Shown here: piece after piece, positions 49,441 through 61,881 of the stretch
Layout: each line of letters begins with the position of its first letter
How positions within the stretch are numbered: position 1 is the stretch's first letter
Source of the DNA: Epiperipatus broadwayi
Taxonomy: Eukaryota > Onychophora > Udeonychophora > Euonychophora > Peripatidae
Length of the DNA: 64,000 nt
Direction: 5' to 3'
Assembly: GCA_028023455.1 (NCBI GenBank)
Contig: JAQFVV010006551.1
Location: forward strand, 481,001 to 545,000
Translations under genes and position numbers: made by a program
Notes under the pieces: generated by a model
The model's database searches: none
The model's input: only the letters and a program-made list of their open reading frames with translations
Told to the model about the DNA's origin: nothing

Positions 49441-51061
49441 TGTAGAACCATTTTAATTCTGTTAAAATGTTATACATCTATTTTTATTTTATAAAGTGTA
49501 AATCCAAAATTATCCAACTCATATTTATTAGTTCTTTTGTAACTCTCATACTTTTATTCCCCCATTGTATTAAAACTACTTATTAAACCAAAGTTATTTG
49601 TGTTTGTTAAAGTCCCAAATTTGCTAAAGAAGAATCATAATTATTTTGTTAAAAAAATTCCACCTGAATAGAGTAGTCGTTTTTTTTTGAAAAGCGAAAT
49701 GATGATATAATGTGATAGAGTGATTTTATAATTTTAATCAGAACACATTTTATTAAAATCTAGCTAAAATTTTTGAATGTTAAGGGTGAAAAAGAATCTT
49801 GGTACTGGGTAATTAAAAAAAAAATAGACTGTATATTATGGGTTAGTGTTCAGGATGACTATAAATATTACCAATACCCAGTAGAATCCATTATAGTTCA
49901 AGTTTTAGGCTGCTTTAATGATTGCAGCTATATGTATTACAATCAAATAAAAGGAAACAACTACTTTTTGATTCAAACCATAAGCAGATCATATTTACGT
50001 GTGTGTCAAAATAATTCTTTTTAATCGATGAGAATATAAATGTTTTGAGCTTAAACCCAAAACCCATTATAGTAGCTTTATAATAAATTGTGCAGATTAA
50101 CATGAAGTATCTTGACTGTAGTAATGAATAGAAATTCTGTTATAATTTGTTGCTTATAGGACTACTTGGTTTGGTCTTCCATACTTTCTGTTGTTGGAAA
50201 TAAATAAGAGTTTGGTAATAAGTTGAGTTTTTTGTGTTTAGAGTATCTGTCTAAGTGTTTAAAAAATGACCTAACTTCTTATTTACTAAGTTTAAGGTGA
50301 GTAGACTCATTTTATATTAATTCATCTGCACTTATGCACTTAAAGAAGTTGTGATAGTGTAGGGTTTTTGATAAAAATCAATTACTTTGTTGATACTAAA
50401 TATCCTGTAATACTAAATTATTCATGAAAAAGAATCAAATTTTGAGAATGTAGATTATTTTGCTTTTAGGACAGGTATATGTTAAATGAATAGTTGTCTT
50501 ATGTATAAGTAAGTTTTCATAAAATTGTAGTTTGTGTGTAATGGTTAAACTTAAGTAAATTTTAATAAAAAAAAATAGATAATATCGTTAACTGCAAATA
50601 TAATAATTTGTGGGGTTAAGACTATAAATATGGCTAACATACTTTGTGAAGGAGAAGGGGGTATTGTGATGGAATGATGATGATAATCAAAATCCATTAC
50701 AAGGTAATATTAGCTAGCTTTATAAATATAAACACATTAATGAGTTAAAGAATTATTTTAAAATAAACAAACATAAATTCAGATTAAAATCTGTTTGTAG
50801 ATATAATATATTCACATATATTGTATGTATAATTGATAATCATAGTAAAATATACACTTAAAGAAATTTGTTTGATGTGTACAAATGTTTTATTCTTACT
50901 TTTTTAATTTTTTGTATCAACAATTTTTTTTTACATTTTATTTTGTTTTATTTATCTAGAAAGTTAAAAAAAACCTTAAAATTAATTTTTTTTTTTATCT
51001 TGTAGAAGTATAAGTAATGAAAAAAGAGTAGAATTGTAAATATTTTTTTTTCAATTATCAT
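49441..51061. other. Unassigned AT-rich DNA
   Basis: An 83-codon frame at 49773-50024 (+) is open but resembles nothing that I know. No other signal is seen. Confidence 0.35.
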
Positions 51062-51340
51062 TTGATAGAATTAAAAGAGCAATTACATTATGTACAATTA
51101 TTTTCAAATAATAATTTGTTTAAAAACAAGACTAATATGATAAAGCATGAATGTTTTATAAATGATTATCCTAGAGATATTATTAAATGTTTATTTTCTA
51201 ATAAAAATATTGATAAAATAAAGAATAGAATAAGATCAAAAAAAAAAAAAATTAAAAAGGTAATTCACACTGGTTTCAACATTTCAAAAGATTTGTTTGT
51301 TACAGTTAGAAAATTATTTAAGATGATTAGTAAGAAATAA
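51062..51340 (+). pseudogene. Possible C-terminal reverse transcriptase/linker fragment of a divergent PLE
   Basis: This 92-codon, Lys/Asn-rich frame contains 'HECFINDYPRDIIKCLF', which fits the 'N-x-YP-x-x-x-I' helix found between the palm and endonuclease of PLEs. It then has 'HTGFNISKDLFVTVRKLFK', which resembles the following linker. The assignment rests on this pattern and on a GIY-YIG-like frame downstream (51433-51732). It could also be chance in AT-rich DNA. Confidence 0.35.
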
Positions 51341-51432
51341 AATGTTTTCATTGATCCTGTTTATAAAAAGAAAAAAAAGTTTGTTTTTTAATTAATAATA
51401 ATAATGAGTATGATAATTTAGAAATTACAAAA

Positions 51433-51732
51433 TTGGTGTACATAATAAAATGTTTGAATTATATTAAAAATAATATAGAGATTTCATATGTTGTGACTAT
51501 AAAAAATAAATTAGAAATTAGATTAAAACAGCATTTAAGTGTGTTTCTTATAATCTTAAGATTAAATTTAAACTTAAAGTTTTATAAAATGTTTAGAATG
51601 TATAAAATCATACCATTAGAGAATAATAATGTAATTTACATTAGTGAAATTAAGCGTGAATTGAATAGAATGTTACTAAAAAAGAAAAAGAAAATAATAG
51701 ATTTGTTAATTAAATGTTTAAGGTATTTTTAG
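51433..51732 (+). pseudogene. Degenerate GIY-YIG endonuclease-like ORF (99 aa)
   Basis: The frame begins 'MVYIIKCLNYIKNNIE', like the GIY strand ('VYIIKC'). 'SYVVTIKNKLEIRLKQHLS' follows, where a YIG box would be expected, but the glycine is lost. The Arg-containing helix 'IRLKQHL' and a 'KFYKMFRMY' segment follow as in the GIY-YIG fold. A later 'ISEIKRELNRMLL' could hold the metal-binding glutamate. The missing glycine suggests an inactive or divergent enzyme. Together with 51062-51340 it may be a separate PLE lineage from that at 22 kb. Confidence 0.4.
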
Positions 51733-51784
51733 ATAAAATATACAAGTATAAGAAATGTGATAAAGTTTAAGAATTGTTTTTTTT

Positions 51785-51880
51785 TCTCATGTGTCATAGC
51801 ATCAACTGGGAAGCGAACCCACTAACCCAGGACAACTGTTTGTAAAGCAGCTGTCACTGACCTCTCGCCCACCAATGCTT
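51785..51880 (-). repeat. tRNA-derived SINE, copy 3
   Basis: On the - strand, 'gtgggcgagaggtcagtgac' (A-box region), 'agctgctttacaaacagttg' and the B box 'gggttcgcttccc' follow in order, with 'gatgctatgacacatgag' after. This is the best-preserved B box of the three copies. Confidence 0.7.
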
Positions 51881-51888
51881 GACTAGTT

Positions 51889-52900
51889 TAAGAATTGTTG
51901 TAATAGAGTTTGGGGTAAAGATACTTTTTTTAGGATTTTTTTGGAATTGTTTTGAAATATTTGATATTTATATTTATTATTATGTATTTGTATTTTTCAG
52001 TTTCCTTGATAAAGACAATAGTGAAAATGTTGATGTGCATATTTATATTTTTATAAGTCATATTAAAATATGATTTAAAAAGAAGTTGTGTTGATTTATA
52101 TATATTGAAAGTTATAAATCATTTTTGAAAAGAAAACTGTATAGATGATATTTTAAAGTTTTTCTTTTGTGAAGGAATAAACAATTTTTTTTCCATCTTA
52201 TCAAATTAGGTTTTAAAATTAAAATTGAGACTTATATAAGATTTGTTCTCAGATTGTAGGAGAAAGAGAGAAGTATGTTTTATTGCTGAAAAAAACTTTG
52301 GTTTAAAAAAAATTGAGGCTTGATTCTGAAACTCTGGTATAAAATTCACACCCATAATCATTCCAGAATGCTATAAATCACTTACAGGAAGAAACATCAT
52401 TATTAAGTGTATTGTGAATTTTTGCTTTGTAAATAATATGGTTAAATAATGCAATATGGTGTAGAGTCAAGTTAGTACACCAATTATCTCTCATTAACAT
52501 GTAAACCTGTATATTATTGCTTTTTATGTAAATGCCTGCCTAATGGAAAAAAAGTGTTATTGTAAAACAAAAACTAAATCCTGGTACTTCCTGTTTATAA
52601 TTTTTACACCTGAAAAGTAAGCTAGAAGTTTTCAAAATGTATCATTTTTTTTAAAAAGAGAAAAAAAGAAAAGTATACTAACAATTTAAATAAAATATTT
52701 TCCTATTAGAGATATTGAGAAAACTTAACTCTGTATATTCCAATTTAAGTGTTTTCTAATTAACTTGCCTTGTACATGTTTCAGCATGATGTTCACATTT
52801 TTGAATTTTTAAGTGAAAAAAATTGTACACTTTCAGAAATTGAACTCACACACTTAGATTTTCCAGGAAAACTCCTTAAAAATTAGCCAACAAGTAAAGG
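51889..52900. other. Unassigned AT-rich DNA
   Basis: No gene is supported. The 3' LTR expected for the following - strand retroelement would lie here but was not recognised. Confidence 0.35.
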
Positions 52901-53228
52901 CCTTGAGTGGACTTTGTGAGTCTGTTTGCCATACTAGGTATACTGAAATGTACTTTGAAAACATCATATGTTCAAAGAGGAATTTGAATTGATTAAAAGA
53001 AGGTAGCAGGCCATAATGGTCCACTGCCAAAAGTTCATTTGGACCTGAGGTAATTTTGAAATGACTGTCCCTGTGTAAGACTGGTTAGTGAGGTTATTTT
53101 CAACACATATCTGGCATTTTCTCAATCTGGTTAAGATGCTAGAGTACATCCCTTTCCAATGGAATTGATGGTGGATGGCACTCTCTGTTTTCGAGGAGCC
53201 ATAATGTCCACATAGGTTATGAATGTGT

Positions 53229-53558
53229 TCAATCAGCCACCCCTTGATTTTCCACGGTATCAGAAATTTTCCAAGGGTTAGCCCAATAGTGGGTTTTATA
53301 CATCAAAATGTTATCCTTAATCCAGTAACATCTCCTTAGTTCAGGAACCTGGTCTTTATCAAGGGCTTCCATGATAGGTCCATATTTTGTATCCATTTTT
53401 TGTAACTGGGTCAATTTTTTAAAATCACATTCTAATGAGTCATCCACACCAATGGACATTCCTGCTATGCACATTTCTTCTGCCATCAAGTTTTGTGCTT
53501 GGATTTCCTCTGGATAGCAGCTCAAGATGTCCGCTACTACATCTCCACTCCAGGGCAA
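53229..53558 (-). pseudogene. RNase H end and integrase N-terminal part of the gypsy pol
   Basis: The 109-codon frame begins with 'GDVVADILSCYPEE', the usual end of the connection/RNase H region ('N-x-VADALSR'). It continues into a variable spacer and 'RRCYWIKDNILMYK', which leads into the integrase zinc-binding region, before it breaks. Confidence 0.75.
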
Positions 53559-54612
53559 TAAATTACTTTATAACTGAATTGTTGTAAGAACAAGCTCCAA
53601 CTGATGAGGTGGTCATTAGTAATATATCTTCTGTTTAGGAACTTGAGACACTGGTGGCCAGTAATGATGATTATTTTCAATCCTAATAGAAATTGCTTGA
53701 ATCTTTGCAGGTCAGAGTCTCTTGTTCTATCATGATGTAATTCATTTCTTCCTTTTGGAGGGTTCTACTGCAGAAATATAAGACCTTATGTCTGTTTTGT
53801 TGATCAATTTGGCATAGCATGACTCCCAGACTACATTTGCTGCTATCAATTTGTAGATAAAATGGACAAGTAAAATCAGGAAGAAGTAAAATCAGGAAGG
53901 TGTAACATCACAGTTTGTAGGAAATTTTGTTTAATTTTCTTAACATCCCATTGGTTTTCTATTAACCTTTTCCAATGCCAGCCTTTTTTAAGAGTTCAAG
54001 TAATGATGAGGCATCTTGTGTGAAGAATTTATAGAATTTATGGCAAAGTTACATATACCCATAAATGATCTTATTTGTTTTCAATTAGTGCATGTTGGTA
54101 AATTTTTAATGACCATTATTTTGGCTGGGTGGGGTAGGATTTCTTGTCCATTTACCAAATACCTCAGGAATGTAATCTCTTGTACTGCAAGGCAGGTTTT
54201 AATGAAGTTTATCATAATATATTTTCTACATATTCATGAAGAAACTTTTTTAGATGGGATAAGTGTTCAATTATATCTGTAGAGGCAATGACCACATCAT
54301 CAGCATAACACATCATGGGTTTTTTTTATTCCTTTGATAGTCTGATCTAGACACCATATTAATCTGATGCCACTGTTGATGAGGTCAAACAGCATCTATC
54401 TAAATACATAAGTGTGCCCTTCATGTCTAAACATTGTATTTCCTGTCTTATGGGTCTAAAACAATTTGTGAATAAATTGACATTATGTCTAGTTTGGTGA
54501 AAATCTTCTTATTTGCCAGCCAAGTGAAAACATCTTGAATGGGTGGAGGTATGTTTTTGAAATAGTGATACTATTCAGTTACATCAAAGTATACCCATAT
54601 TGACCTATATTT

Positions 54613-54915
54613 TTAAACTGGTACTAGTGGGCTGTTGTATGGTGATGAACTGCTCTCAATAATTCCCCCTCTATCATGGCTTTTATTTGATTTTCCACTT
54701 ATATTTATATTGGTATGGATAGGGTATGTCCTTACATGGAAGTATGTTTTTTTCTTGAACTGGATTCTGTGCACATATCCCTTAATGATTGCTGGTACAA
54801 TTGAAAATGCCCTTATGTGTTTCCTTATCATCCTGACAAGTTTTCTTACGTCATCTTCAACTTTGAGTGATGACTCTTTTATTTTATTTTCTATGTATTC
54901 CAAGGTGGGTACCAC
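54613..54915 (-). pseudogene. N-terminal reverse transcriptase part of the gypsy pol
   Basis: The 100-codon frame contains 'VHRIQFKKKTYFHVRTYPI' and 'GGIIESSSSPYNSPLVPV', the hallmark start of Ty3/gypsy reverse transcriptases. The catalytic YADD lies about 300 bp further on, in a different, interrupted frame. Confidence 0.8.
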
Positions 54916-55411
54916 TGGATTCAGCCCACTTTGGTAGTGCCTTGAGTTATCTTATCACAGAACCCAAGTTCTTCTTCATAAAACCTAAATGTCTTCTTGG
55001 CATAATCAATTCTTGATTGATGTTCCCCCAGGAAATCAGATCCCAACAGAACATCTTTTATCAGACCTGCCATTGTCAGGAATGTGTGATATACTCTGGT
55101 AGATCCTATTTTGATGTCAAACTATAACTGATAGGTTTCTATTCTAGCACTTTTACCATTCAGAAATATAAATTGAGCAGCCTGTGATGGCAAGGTGGGT
55201 AGTGTCTTTACCCCTTTTGTCACATCATAACATTCTTTTGACATGTGACACCTGGCTTCCAGTATCTACTAAAGCCATAACCAGGCATTTTTATTAATAC
55301 TTTAACTGTTGGACACTGTTAGTACAGTGGCCAATGATGTGGTTTCTTTTCTTTTATAAATAATTGCTGTTGTGTGTTTCCTCTTTCCTGAAAATTGTCT
55401 TAATTTCTCTA

Positions 55412-55663
55412 TTATTCTTTACTTAAATTACTAAAATCCACAGCAGTTAGCAATTCTGCCATTTCTTCTGTTTCACAGTTTTGGCAGCCCAGCATCAAGT
55501 GCTCTATATGAAGTGGCATATTATATCTTACAGTCTGAATAGTCTGTCCCTCAAACAAAGGTAAAATTGTTAATGGTTTCAACAGTGATACCAGATGAGG
55601 AAAAAAACTAGATGTGGTTTCTTCTTTTGAAGTGCAATATTTTTCCTGTGATACATGGTGCAA
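55412..55663 (-). pseudogene. Gag-like fragment of the gypsy element
   Basis: An 83-codon frame between the protease and the more upstream gag-like stretch. No zinc knuckle can be read in it. The role as gag is inferred from position only. Further upstream (about 56000-56100) 'WARKLWEMVKDMGRKLHND' looks like a helical capsid segment. Confidence 0.4.
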
Positions 55664-56520
55664 TATTCTGTCTTGCCTCTCCTCATTTCAAAAGATCCTG
55701 AGTAATACAAAATAGTAAGCTCTGAATGTTGTTGTTTTTTTATTCAAGCATTTCCCACCAATTTCAGGCTGATTTTTACAATGGTTTACTGTGACCACCA
55801 TTTTTTCATCTTCTCTTAGTTCAAGACGAATGAACAATTCTTGGAGACTTTGCAAGTGCGTCATTGGATTTTCTCCTCTGTTGCCCTGAAAAGTTTTAAT
55901 ATGGATAACTCATGCCACCAATGGACTATCTGTTCTTTCTATACATTTTGTACTTCTTCCTTTAGACTTCATTTAGTAGCCTCTTTGTTCAAGGTCTTAC
56001 ATTCCCCATCCACCACCTCCTGTTTTATTTCTGCCTCCTTGTCATTATGTAGTTTCCTTCCCATATCTTTTACCATTTCCCACAACTTTCTTGCCCATTG
56101 TGATTCTTATGTACTCATATCTATGTTCTTTATTTTTAGGGTTTGATATTCCAACATATCATTTGGAAATAGTATATCCATACCCACCCGTGTTTCCTCA
56201 TAGAATTCTTCTTCTGGGCCATACATGTTTTCAAAAAAAAAACTTTCTTGTCTCTAACACTAATAATATCAATGCAGCAAACTTCTGTTTTTCTTTTTTT
56301 CTAATAAATGCTCCCTCTCCCAATCATCCTCACAACCATTGTCTTTCTTAGTATACCAGATTTGTTATTCTTTCTCAGTAAGTTTTATTGCTACCTGAGT
56401 TTCCATCTGTATTTCTTGCCTAACCTACATCTTTATCTGTATTTCTTGCCTGACCATAATCTTTATTTTATTCATATACATGCAACCATCTCTTATGACT
56501 ATGATAGATCAACTATAATA

Positions 56521-57045
56521 ATAATAATAATGAAAGGAAAAAATTATGATTTTACTCCTTGCTCCTTGTTTGATCACTCTTTTCCTCTACACAGCAAAAG
56601 AAAAAATGTGAGTATCTGATTTAGCTTTTTTTTTTCAACCGGACGGTTGATTTGACTTATTGTGGAATATATATGTATCAGCAAAATTCATAAGGGAGCA
56701 GAAAGCACATGAAAAAAAAAGTATGTTTTTATCCCCCACCATTGTTTTTACAAAATAAAAAATTCCATGATTATCCAATTCCCATGCATAACATCTCAGG
56801 GTCTATCTCCAAAAAAGACCAAACTTGGGATGCCACATTATAAAAAAAACCCACTAATGATAATAAAATTAGAGCTGCTTTAACCTAACCCAGAGAAATA
56901 GGAAGAGGGGTTCAGACCTCACCTACTCTTCCAAATTACAACCAAGCAACTGACTCTCCGAACTTCATGGGAGTTAATTCTTTAATGTATGCCCAGTGGT
57001 CAGTCAGAGATGAGATACAAAAGGGGAAGTTTAACAGATGACAAT

Positions 57046-57049
<4 letters not shown>
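56521..57049. other. Possible 5' leader or LTR remnant of the gypsy element
   Basis: On the - strand, 'tggcatcccaagtttgg' (about 56812-56835) resembles a primer-binding/leader junction, and less AT-rich sequence continues to 57049. I found no matching copy at the other end, so an LTR is not demonstrated. Confidence 0.3.

Positions 57050-57108
<59 letters not shown>
57050..57108. repeat. (AT)n microsatellite
   Basis: About 29 AT units. The poly-Tyr/Ile frame over it (57038-57241) is an artefact. Confidence 0.95.
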
Positions 57109-57110
<2 letters not shown>

Positions 57111-57946
57111 TTATAATAATAGTGAATGAAAGTTTATTATTTATATTAACAAAGCAAATTAAAGGATTAAATAAAAGTGTTACAAGTTATTTCTCTTGCA
57201 ACAGCATATATATATATTGTGCCCTTATTTATAGGTCATAGTAAGGTAGAATGGTCAATTGCTAAAAAATTTTAAATTTTAAAATACATTTGTGTAATAT
57301 ATTGATAATTGTATGATCGATTAGATTTTATAGTACAATTTAAGGCTGAAAAATACCTGGTATGTAAAAGTGTAATGGATTATTTTAAAAAAAAACAGTT
57401 AAATAAAGCTTAATTATATTTTTGCTTATGGTTGTAAAAGCTGGCCATATAAAATAATACAGCTATAAATAGTTAAAAGTATATTAACAATCCAATTGTA
57501 ATGTTTTAAAACTAATAAATTAAATAAACGCTATATGTAATATTATAATTATAATTAATATTCAAATTTAATCTAATATATTTTAAGATAAACTTTAGGA
57601 TGGTGAGAATTATATTTAGTTCTACATTTTTTAAATTATTTTCCAAATTTTTATAAAATATATCAGTTTTGGTAATTTAGACCGAGACGTAAATTTAAAA
57701 AAAAAAAAAAAATCATCTGATAAAGTTAGTAATCATGTGACTGTATATTATATACCTTCACACACACACTTGTTAGAATATAATAATAAAGTTTGTGAAT
57801 TATAAAACTAAATATAATTGCTATCTATCGTTAAAGTAAAAGTTGAAATATTGAATGTTATTTTAATAATTGTTTTAAAGTTTAAATGATTTTGATAAAA
57901 CTATAATTGAGTTTAAAAATACTATTCTAAGTAATATTTTAAAACA

Positions 57947-58040
57947 TGACGTCATAAATTCTTTATTTTAAAAAGTTAAATCTATTATAAAACTAAAAAT
58001 GTGTAAATTTGTTCGCGCTAAAAAAGTCATTAACCAATCA
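57947..58040 (+). promoter_or_regulatory. Candidate promoter: CRE and CCAAT box
   Basis: A perfect CRE, TGACGTCA, lies at 57947-57954 and CCAATCA at 58034-58040. A GA-rich stretch (58070-58120) with a donor-like 'gtag|gtaaag' follows. The combination resembles the module inside the 760-bp repeats but is not a copy of them. Confidence 0.35.
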
Positions 58041-61040
58041 ACGGAGGTATTTTAGCAGACGAAAAATAGAAATTAGACAGAGAGGAAGAAGGAATGTGTA
58101 GGTAAAGGAAGGAAGAACATTTTTTTAGCTGTATAAGATCATAAGATAGAAAAGTGTTATAATTTAAAAATTTTGTATTTATTTTAAAAGTTTTGTTTTT
58201 AAAATATAATATTTAGAACTGCCTTTAAATGGAAGGCTAATTTAAAAGATTTCTTACCAGGATTTTTATTCAAGTTTAGCCGAAACCTTGCAGTAAAATG
58301 GAAATACTACAGAAAAAATTACCTAAAAGTATTGATAAAGTAAAAATAATTGTAAAGTGCCTTGAATACAGGTTGTTTGTTATCAACCAGGAAATCATTA
58401 GAACTCAGATAAGTATAATTTGGACATTATACCGAAAACTTAAAAGAAAAGTTATTTGCCGTCAGGAAAAATTATGACGCACAATTTTAAAAGGCTACTC
58501 CGAAGTTTTTTTTTTTATTCTTCTCTATGAAAAAATTAAGATGCGTATATCATAAAGAAAAAATTATGTAAAAGTTATAATGGAGAAAGAATGTTTATCT
58601 TTTTAAAGGAAACATTACAAAGTATATAGTACCAGAATTTTAAAAGAAGGAAAAAAGTTACAGAATAATAATATGAAAGAGCTATTGTGTTTTTATGAAA
58701 AAGGAACAGAAAAACTTTCTCTAAGAAGTATTAAAAATATTATAAAGTGTTCATTAAAGAAATGATTAATGAAAATAAAGATTTGGAAACTATAAATCTA
58801 ATTTACTTAATGAAATGAATCCATGGAAACAGAAAAGTTTTATTGAATATTTAAATCAAAGTACTGAGAAGATGCATCATAAAAGTCGCGCGGGAGAAAA
58901 TATTAGCAAGAAATATTAGAAGAGAATATTTAGAAGTTTTCTTTACGGATTAACTAATATCATAATTAATAATTGTATTAAATATTATAAAAACCAAGGA
59001 TTATCATTCATGAATATTTATTGAACGAAGTAATATTTGTTTTTACCTTAAAATTGAACAAGCACGGAGAGGAAAATTAAGTGAATGGAAAAGAAATGAT
59101 AAACAATTTTTTCATTTTTTGGCGTAGATGAATGGTTTTCAGGAAAATTTGATGGAGTACAGTAAATATAGTTTGAATATTTTTTACTAATTTATTTTAA
59201 AATATAAAATGTTATGTGAGATTAGGGAAAACATAAAACATAAATTTAGTAATATTAAAATTTAAATATAATAACTTGATAAAATTATAGAAATAGTGTT
59301 TAAAATAAAGTGTATGGATGTGAATCTTATATCTACAAGGATCAAATGGATAGTGAAGCCTACGGAACGCGATTGAGGAGATAAAGGTCATTTGGTAATT
59401 TTAATTGTTATTTATAATGCATAATGTATTTTTTTAGATCATCTATTGACCTAAGAATGAAGTGTGAAAGTCTTAATTATATGTACACATTTTATGCAAC
59501 ATTTTAACATATAATGAGATAGGAGTAATTCGGAATATGCATGCAACAATTTATTTAAAGTATATTAATAATATAATTTAACAGAACAATTGTGTGATTC
59601 TTTTGAACTTTCATGTGATAAAGTATTCAGATATTTAAATAGTTTGTATGTGATTAAATATACGGAGGAAAGTAGTAAAAAGATTTTCTTATAGAACAGT
59701 GGAATAGTGTTAAAATATCAATGAATTTTATTATTGTTAGTAATGCAGATAGGTATTTGTCGATGTACAGTATAGAAAAAATCTTGAGAAATAAGATCGG
59801 ATAGTGACTTGGAAGTACTAGTGGAGAGGAAACCAAGATGATGTGTTTTTTTTTTAAGAAATAGGAAAATATAAGGGATTTGGATCATATTTAGTTTTGT
59901 GTGATTTAGTATAGTTAACTGAGTCCTATGACTGAACATATATGGTTTGGACAGTGTTTTTGCATATCTTTAAACTTTTGATGTTAGAATAAAGCTGAAG
60001 AAATAGCTTTAGCATCGTTCCTATGATAGAGGTTGGTAGACAGGTAAAGGTCACTCCTCTATAGTATCTTTTAATTCACTGTGCCATGATTGTCAAGGTA
60101 TATGACAAGTAATATTCTAGTTGTATTTTGATCCTATGCATCTATCTTCGCTATTCTTATTTTGTGAATCTGCATCGGTCAGAAAGATATTTTCAAAGAA
60201 ATAATGAATAAAATAGAACTGAAGATATGTTATCGTTTATGTAAGAATAGTTTATTTGCTTGAATGTATAGAATTGTGTAACTTTAAAATTGAAAGTCCA
60301 AAATATCATAAAGAGAGAAAGAATCATACAATACATTGTAAAATTAATTCAGAAATGAATATAAGATTTTGAAAAGAAATCTAAACCAAGTATTTTAAAA
60401 GTGATAATAAAATTTGAATTTTTTTGTAATATTAATGTTGGAGGGAATGAGTATTGCATATTTATCAAGAGAAAATTCAATAAGGTATAATAAACATATA
60501 CTTGTGCATGGTATATTAATAGTTATAATTATATCATCCGAAGTAAGGCTTGAATGAGAATATTAGGATTAATAAACATCGGATAATGAATAATAAAAAC
60601 CTAATACCGAATGTAGAATAGTGTTTTGACTTTGTAAAATTCCATACAACCAATATGAAACTAAATTTTATTATTTTGTAGAATTTTACTACGAATGTAC
60701 ATTTTTGTAAAAAATATAATTTTAATAATATTAGGGATGCAAAGTGTTTGTGATAACCATCTAAGAAATACATTTTGTAATAAGCTAACCATAATAATAA
60801 ATCAAGTAATAATACTGTATTTTCTTAAGTGTTAAAAAAAAAAAAGATTTAACTAGGAAAAGTAAATAATATTTTGATTTCATTTTATAAACTAATAAAC
60901 TAAGTTGAGATATGAAAGTAAAGGATATCCAATGTATATAGTGTAAAAATATTGTTAATTTATTTATGTTGTTAATAAACTTTGTTTTAAATTTGTTTTA
61001 AGATTTTTGTGTCCGAGTTGTTATTTCTCCACATGGATGC
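58041..61040 (+). other. Possible transcription unit of unknown kind
   Basis: From 58.04 kb the + strand is purine-rich, with broken Lys/Asn-rich frames for about 3 kb. Acceptor-like 'gatttcttaccag' (to 58260) and donor-like 'gacaggtaaagg' (about 60042) motifs are present, and AATAAA occurs near 60975 before a 'ttgtgtccgagttgttatttc' end. I recognise no protein family. It could be a decayed gene, an unknown retroelement or a non-coding transcript. The evidence is compositional only. Confidence 0.25.
58298..58477 (+). CDS. Short ORF (59 aa) downstream of the candidate promoter
   Basis: The frame starts MEILQKKLPKSIDKVKIIVK and ends with a TGA. It is basic, contains two cysteines and a hydrophobic centre ('LEYRLFVINQEII'), and shows no known motif. 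The ATG has a weak but acceptable context (aaaATGg). It begins 37 bp after an acceptor-like site at 58260. Chance is a serious alternative. Confidence 0.2.
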   Translation: MEILQKKLPKSIDKVKIIVKCLEYRLFVINQEIIRTQISIIWTLYRKLKRKVICRQEKL

Positions 61041-61574
61041 ATGAAATCACGATACATTTATGATTGAAACAGACATATAAATTTTGCACAAAAGGTAAAC
61101 ATAAAAGTGTTATAAGAATTTTGAGAATTTATTGGTATGTTAAAATTAAAGGATCATAATTTTATATTATTTATTGGTCATAAGTCGGTTGCCACAATAT
61201 TACATTAAATGGTATGCTAATGTTGCCACACGTATTCTGTTGTCAGATTTTAAAAATACTACCACATACGTATTTATTTATTTCATTTAGGAAGAAATAA
61301 GATTATATTATTATTGTTATTATTATTTTTATTATTATTAGTTGCTGTGTAGTAGATTATGACATAAAATTCCCTTTTCATATTTTACTACCGTAATTTT
61401 AAATCAGTTAGAATACAATTTATGAACTTGAGATTTTATTTATTTTACTTCATTTTATTTAATTGAGCTAGATTCTTGTTATAAAGAAGATTAAGATATG
61501 ATTATTATTTTAATCGCAGTGAATAGAGCTCAGAAAGTCATAAGAATACTATGAGTTAGTTATTTGGTATAGTA
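61041..61574. other. Unassigned AT-rich DNA
   Basis: No gene or repeat is recognised apart from short (TTA)n tracts near 61300-61340. Confidence 0.4.
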
Positions 61575-61675
61575 AAAGGGGGGATAGTGTTCTTATGCCA
61601 TTGAGGTAGTATCGTGTGGATAATGGCTCAATGTAGTCTATCTCGTTCCCAGTATTGTCACTCCATGTCTCATGA
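61575..61675 (-). repeat. Short dispersed repeat, copy 2
   Basis: Reverse-orientation match to 22925-23015, with 'ggggatagtgttcttatgcc', 'attgag' and 'catgtctcatga' in the mirrored order. Confidence 0.6.
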
Positions 61676-61858
61676 AAAAAGTAAATATTTGTTAATTCAT
61701 TTTAAAATTGAACCGTATTTGTATTTTAAAATTAGAGCTAGTAATCATTTTAATTAATGCTGAATATTTCATTTATTTATTTGTTAACTGAGCTAGAACC
61801 TGTAATATTCGTAATAAACAGTATATTTTGGGGTGAGAATCCATGGGGGGAGGTTAGA

Positions 61859-61881
61859 ATATATATATATATATATATATA
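61859..61881. repeat. (AT)n microsatellite
   Basis: A short AT dinucleotide run. Confidence 0.9.

Larger units (their letters stand above)
52900..56520 (-). mobile_element. Decayed Ty3/gypsy-type LTR retrotransposon
   Basis: On the - strand, from high to low coordinates, the parts follow gag-pol order. A gag-like region covers about 55300-56520. The protease has 'ALVDTGS' at 55258-55266 and, in another frame, 'KDVLLGSDFL' near 55050. The reverse transcriptase starts with 'GGIIESSSSPYNSPLVPV' (about 54613) and has the catalytic YADD at 54296-54307. RNase H runs to 'NVVADILS'-like 'DVVADILSCYP' (about 53540). The integrase zinc-binding part comes next, then its core with 'AVDHYGLLPS' near 53000-53030. 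The domain order protease-RT-RNase H-integrase is that of Ty3/gypsy. Frameshifts and stops throughout make it inactive. Confidence 0.85.

Noticed and set aside
54635-56619. Several + strand frames of 86-103 codons
   Set aside because: They lie opposite the gag-pol remnants of the gypsy element on the - strand and show no domain of their own.
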